A stretch of DNA of 64,000 bases. Origin: Flavobacterium sp. I3-2 (GTDB lineage Bacteria; Bacteroidota; Bacteroidia; Flavobacteriales; Flavobacteriaceae). Made by a program: the position numbers and the translations under genes. Below, piece by piece: positions 62,444 to 64,000 of this stretch. The DNA lies in the NCBI RefSeq assembly GCF_013389595.1, contig NZ_CP058306.1, forward strand, positions 744,001-808,000, written 5' to 3'. The stretch's first letter is position 1. Each line of letters begins with the position of its first letter. The notes beneath the pieces were generated by a model. It saw only the letters and a program-made list of their open reading frames with translations, ran no database searches and was not told where the DNA came from.

Positions 62444-63628
62444 ATGCATATTCCAGCCCGACATATTTCTGAAAATTCAGACGCTTTTTCAAGTTATTGG
62501 AATCCGAAAACAAGTCAATATTTTCATTCAAAACTTTCCAAAAACATTTCATTAAAAGATGCTGATACATTCGTTTCATACTATTTTCAAGTAGATGAAT
62601 TGGGTGATGCTATTGCAGAAGAATATTTAGTTAAATACGGATTTGCACAAGGAATGGGGAAAATTCATCAAATGATACAATCGTACCCAGAAAATTTAGA
62701 ATCGTATTCAGAAAATACACAAAAATTTTTAAACCAAATATTTTCTGTTCCACAATGGGTAAATCAAGATTTAATCGATGCGGGTTGCGATTTTAGTAAC
62801 CGTACCGGAACATCCGGATTAGCAACCTTGCGTGATTATTCGTTAATGGGCGGTTATGAATCGTCTGCCATAAACAAACCTTTAATTTTCACAGGCGCTT
62901 TGAAAAAAGGAGCGGTTAAACGCTTGTCTGACACCGTGGTTTTTTGGGTAAATGTTACAGGAAAAAATCAATTGAAACTTAAAGGAAAAGGATTTTACAG
63001 CGTCATTACTACACGATTGATTCATTCATTTTCTCGCATCATGATTGAGAAAAATCCGGAATGGAAATCTGAACTTTGGGGACGTCCGTTAAACCTTTGG
63101 GATATGTTGGCGACCAATCTTGGTTTTTCGATTGCTTATATCGATGGTCTAAAAAAATTGGGCTTACATCCTACCCAAAAAGAAATTGATGGCACATTAA
63201 ACCTTTGGAAATATGTTGGCTATTTAATCGGAATTCCCGAACATTTGTTGGTAGATACCGAGCAACAAGCCGTCGATGCGTTATTTTTATGGAGCAAAAC
63301 ACAAAAAGGTCCCGATACAGATTCGGTTGCGTTGGCACATTCACTTTACACCGAACCTAAAAATGTTACGTTTACCAATTCTACTTTATTAAAAAATTTT
63401 GTGTACAAAACCAACTTGGGCTATAATTGGGAAATGCTCGGAAATGAAACTTGTGCAAAATTACAAATCCCAAAAACCAAAGCAATTTATTGGGTCAAAA
63501 TGATTTGTTCAATCAATTCGATTGTTGAAAAATATGCCTTTAGTTCCGAAAATAGATACAAAAAAATTGTTGCTCGTGGTTACAAACAACAATTAGAAGT
63601 CAGAGATTTATATCATCAAGAAAAGTAA
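62444..63628 (+). CDS. MpaB/Lcp-like (DUF2236) oxygenase family protein
   Basis: A 394-residue, mostly helical cytoplasmic protein without a signal peptide. Motifs of the MpaB/rubber-oxygenase (PF09995) family are visible: RDYSLMGGYESSAINKPLIF, TTRLIHSFSRIMIE (candidate heme-pocket Arg and His), GRPLNLWDMLATNLGFS and a later His in IPEHLLVDTEQQAVD. Characterised relatives bind b-type heme and act on polyisoprenes or other lipids. The substrate here is unknown. It stands alone 90 bp after nuoN. Confidence 0.82.
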   Translation: MHIPARHISENSDAFSSYWNPKTSQYFHSKLSKNISLKDADTFVSYYFQVDELGDAIAEEYLVKYGFAQGMGKIHQMIQSYPENLESYSENTQKFLNQIFSVPQWVNQDLIDAGCDFSNRTGTSGLATLRDYSLMGGYESSAINKPLIFTGALKKGAVKRLSDTVVFWVNVTGKNQLKLKGKGFYSVITTRLIHSFSRIMIEKNPEWKSELWGRPLNLWDMLATNLGFSIAYIDGLKKLGLHPTQKEIDGTLNLWKYVGYLIGIPEHLLVDTEQQAVDALFLWSKTQKGPDTDSVALAHSLYTEPKNVTFTNSTLLKNFVYKTNLGYNWEMLGNETCAKLQIPKTKAIYWVKMICSINSIVEKYAFSSENRYKKIVARGYKQQLEVRDLYHQEK

Positions 63629-63638
63629 TTTTATAAGA

Positions 63639-63711
63639 AGCTATTTCCAGCTTTCCGCTAAATCTTTTATTTCACTACGTTACATAAAAGGATACCGCTA
63701 CAATCTGGGCT
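63639..63711. repeat. Dispersed palindromic repeat
   Basis: A 73-bp element from AGC to GCT with nested arms CCAG/CTGG and CTTTTAT/ATAAAAG. Its wording (CTTTCCGCT ... AAAGGATACCGCT ... CTGGGCT) resembles a repeat common between genes of Flavobacteria, as I recall it. One copy lies in this window. Confidence 0.55.
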
Positions 63712-63717
63712 AAAAAA

Positions 63718-64000
63718 CTATCCTCCAATCCCAAATCTTTCAGCAGAAGTTTCATCTTCTTCATCAGATTGCCACGTGATATTTTTTATAGTTATCGAAT
63801 TATCTAAACCTATATTATTAATCATTAAAAGTGCTTTACTTATCGAATCTCTAAAATTATGACCTTCATCAAAATGTATCCAATATAACAATTCAAAAGA
63901 AAAACCACCATCTACTCCAATTTTTGTAACATAAAAATTGATTAAATTATTTGGTAAAAGATTCGAAAACTTTGAAGTTTCTTCATGCAACAATTGCTTA
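63718..64000 (-). CDS. C-terminal part of an uncharacterised protein (start beyond the window)
   Basis: The frame is open to the window edge; 93 complete codons are seen before the stop at 63718. An internal TTG at 63993 is a possible but unconvincing start. The protein contains FYVTKIGVDGGFSFELLYWIHFD in pieces and an acidic tail (SDEEDETSAERFGIGG). I do not recognise the family. Confidence 0.5.
   Translation of the reverse strand, partial: KQLLHEETSKFSNLLPNNLINFYVTKIGVDGGFSFELLYWIHFDEGHNFRDSISKALLMINNIGLDNSITIKNITWQSDEEDETSAERFGIGG

Noticed and set aside
1..64000. tRNA, rRNA or CRISPR loci
   Set aside because: I saw no cloverleaf-like T-loop motifs in gaps, no rRNA stretches and no regularly spaced identical repeats with unique spacers.

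Overview
The window is AT-rich chromosomal DNA of a member of the Bacteroidota, most likely the family Flavobacteriaceae (Flavobacterium/Myroides-like). The evidence is the roughly 630-residue Bacteroidetes-type PurF, the IPExxxVDY protein, the pdxA / DUF177 / rpmF / fabH / accB / accC gene order, a 14-gene nuo operon with a short NuoG, DUF4421 and DUF4890 proteins, start codons without Shine-Dalgarno sequences, and repeated matches to the Bacteroidetes -7 promoter box TAnnTTTG, several with TTG 19 bp upstream. No rRNA, tRNA or CRISPR array is visible. The window is densely coding and no gap exceeds 300 bp.

Layout. 1-5.7 kb: a truncated ChaN/Tiki-type gene, two Spy/DUF4890-like secreted proteins, purF, a PfkB sugar kinase, rnhA and a secreted orphan. 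5.8-13.0 kb: an accessory envelope block on the minus strand. A lipobox/TPR LytS-type kinase and a LytTR response regulator, split by one in-frame stop, lie directly upstream of a six-gene LemA/DUF3137/lipoprotein operon. That operon has a 16-bp direct repeat with a 21-bp period ahead of its promoter. I consider this the best candidate for an undescribed system. 13.2-18.4 kb: purN, then acpP-fabF-rnc, an IPExxxVDY protein and pyk. 18.5-32.2 kb: a heme biosynthesis region. The minus-strand group is hemH-hemJ-histidine kinase-crotonase, with a separate AraC regulator gene; the divergent plus-strand group is hemA-hemC-hemD-hemE, then hemF, DUF4421, hemB and a lipoprotein cytochrome c. A REP-associated transposase flanked by inverted palindromes, plus two orphan genes, sits between hemE and hemF. 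32.3-36 kb: a CBS protein, a TonB-C-like protein, aspA, yraN and an S66 carboxypeptidase. 36-38.8 kb: a SulP transporter with carbonic anhydrase. 38.8-44.5 kb: ribE, divergent from pdxA-DUF177-rpmF-fabH-accB-accC. 44.6-48.8 kb: a cold-shock gene and a porin/imelysin/di-heme (probable iron) cluster. 49-62.4 kb: nuoA-N, interrupted by a four-helix-bundle (IVP) cassette between nuoF and nuoG. 62.4-64 kb: an MpaB/Lcp-like oxygenase, a dispersed palindromic repeat and a truncated orphan gene.

How the genes work together. Most of the window is core metabolism: purine, fatty acid, heme, riboflavin and PLP synthesis, glycolysis and respiratory complex I. Regulation visible in the sequence includes three copies of a 21-23 bp motif between araC and hemA, a Fur-box-like site before the iron cluster, a structured acpP leader, and many intrinsic terminators that separate the units cleanly. 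All functional assignments come from reading motifs and gene order; no database search was run.
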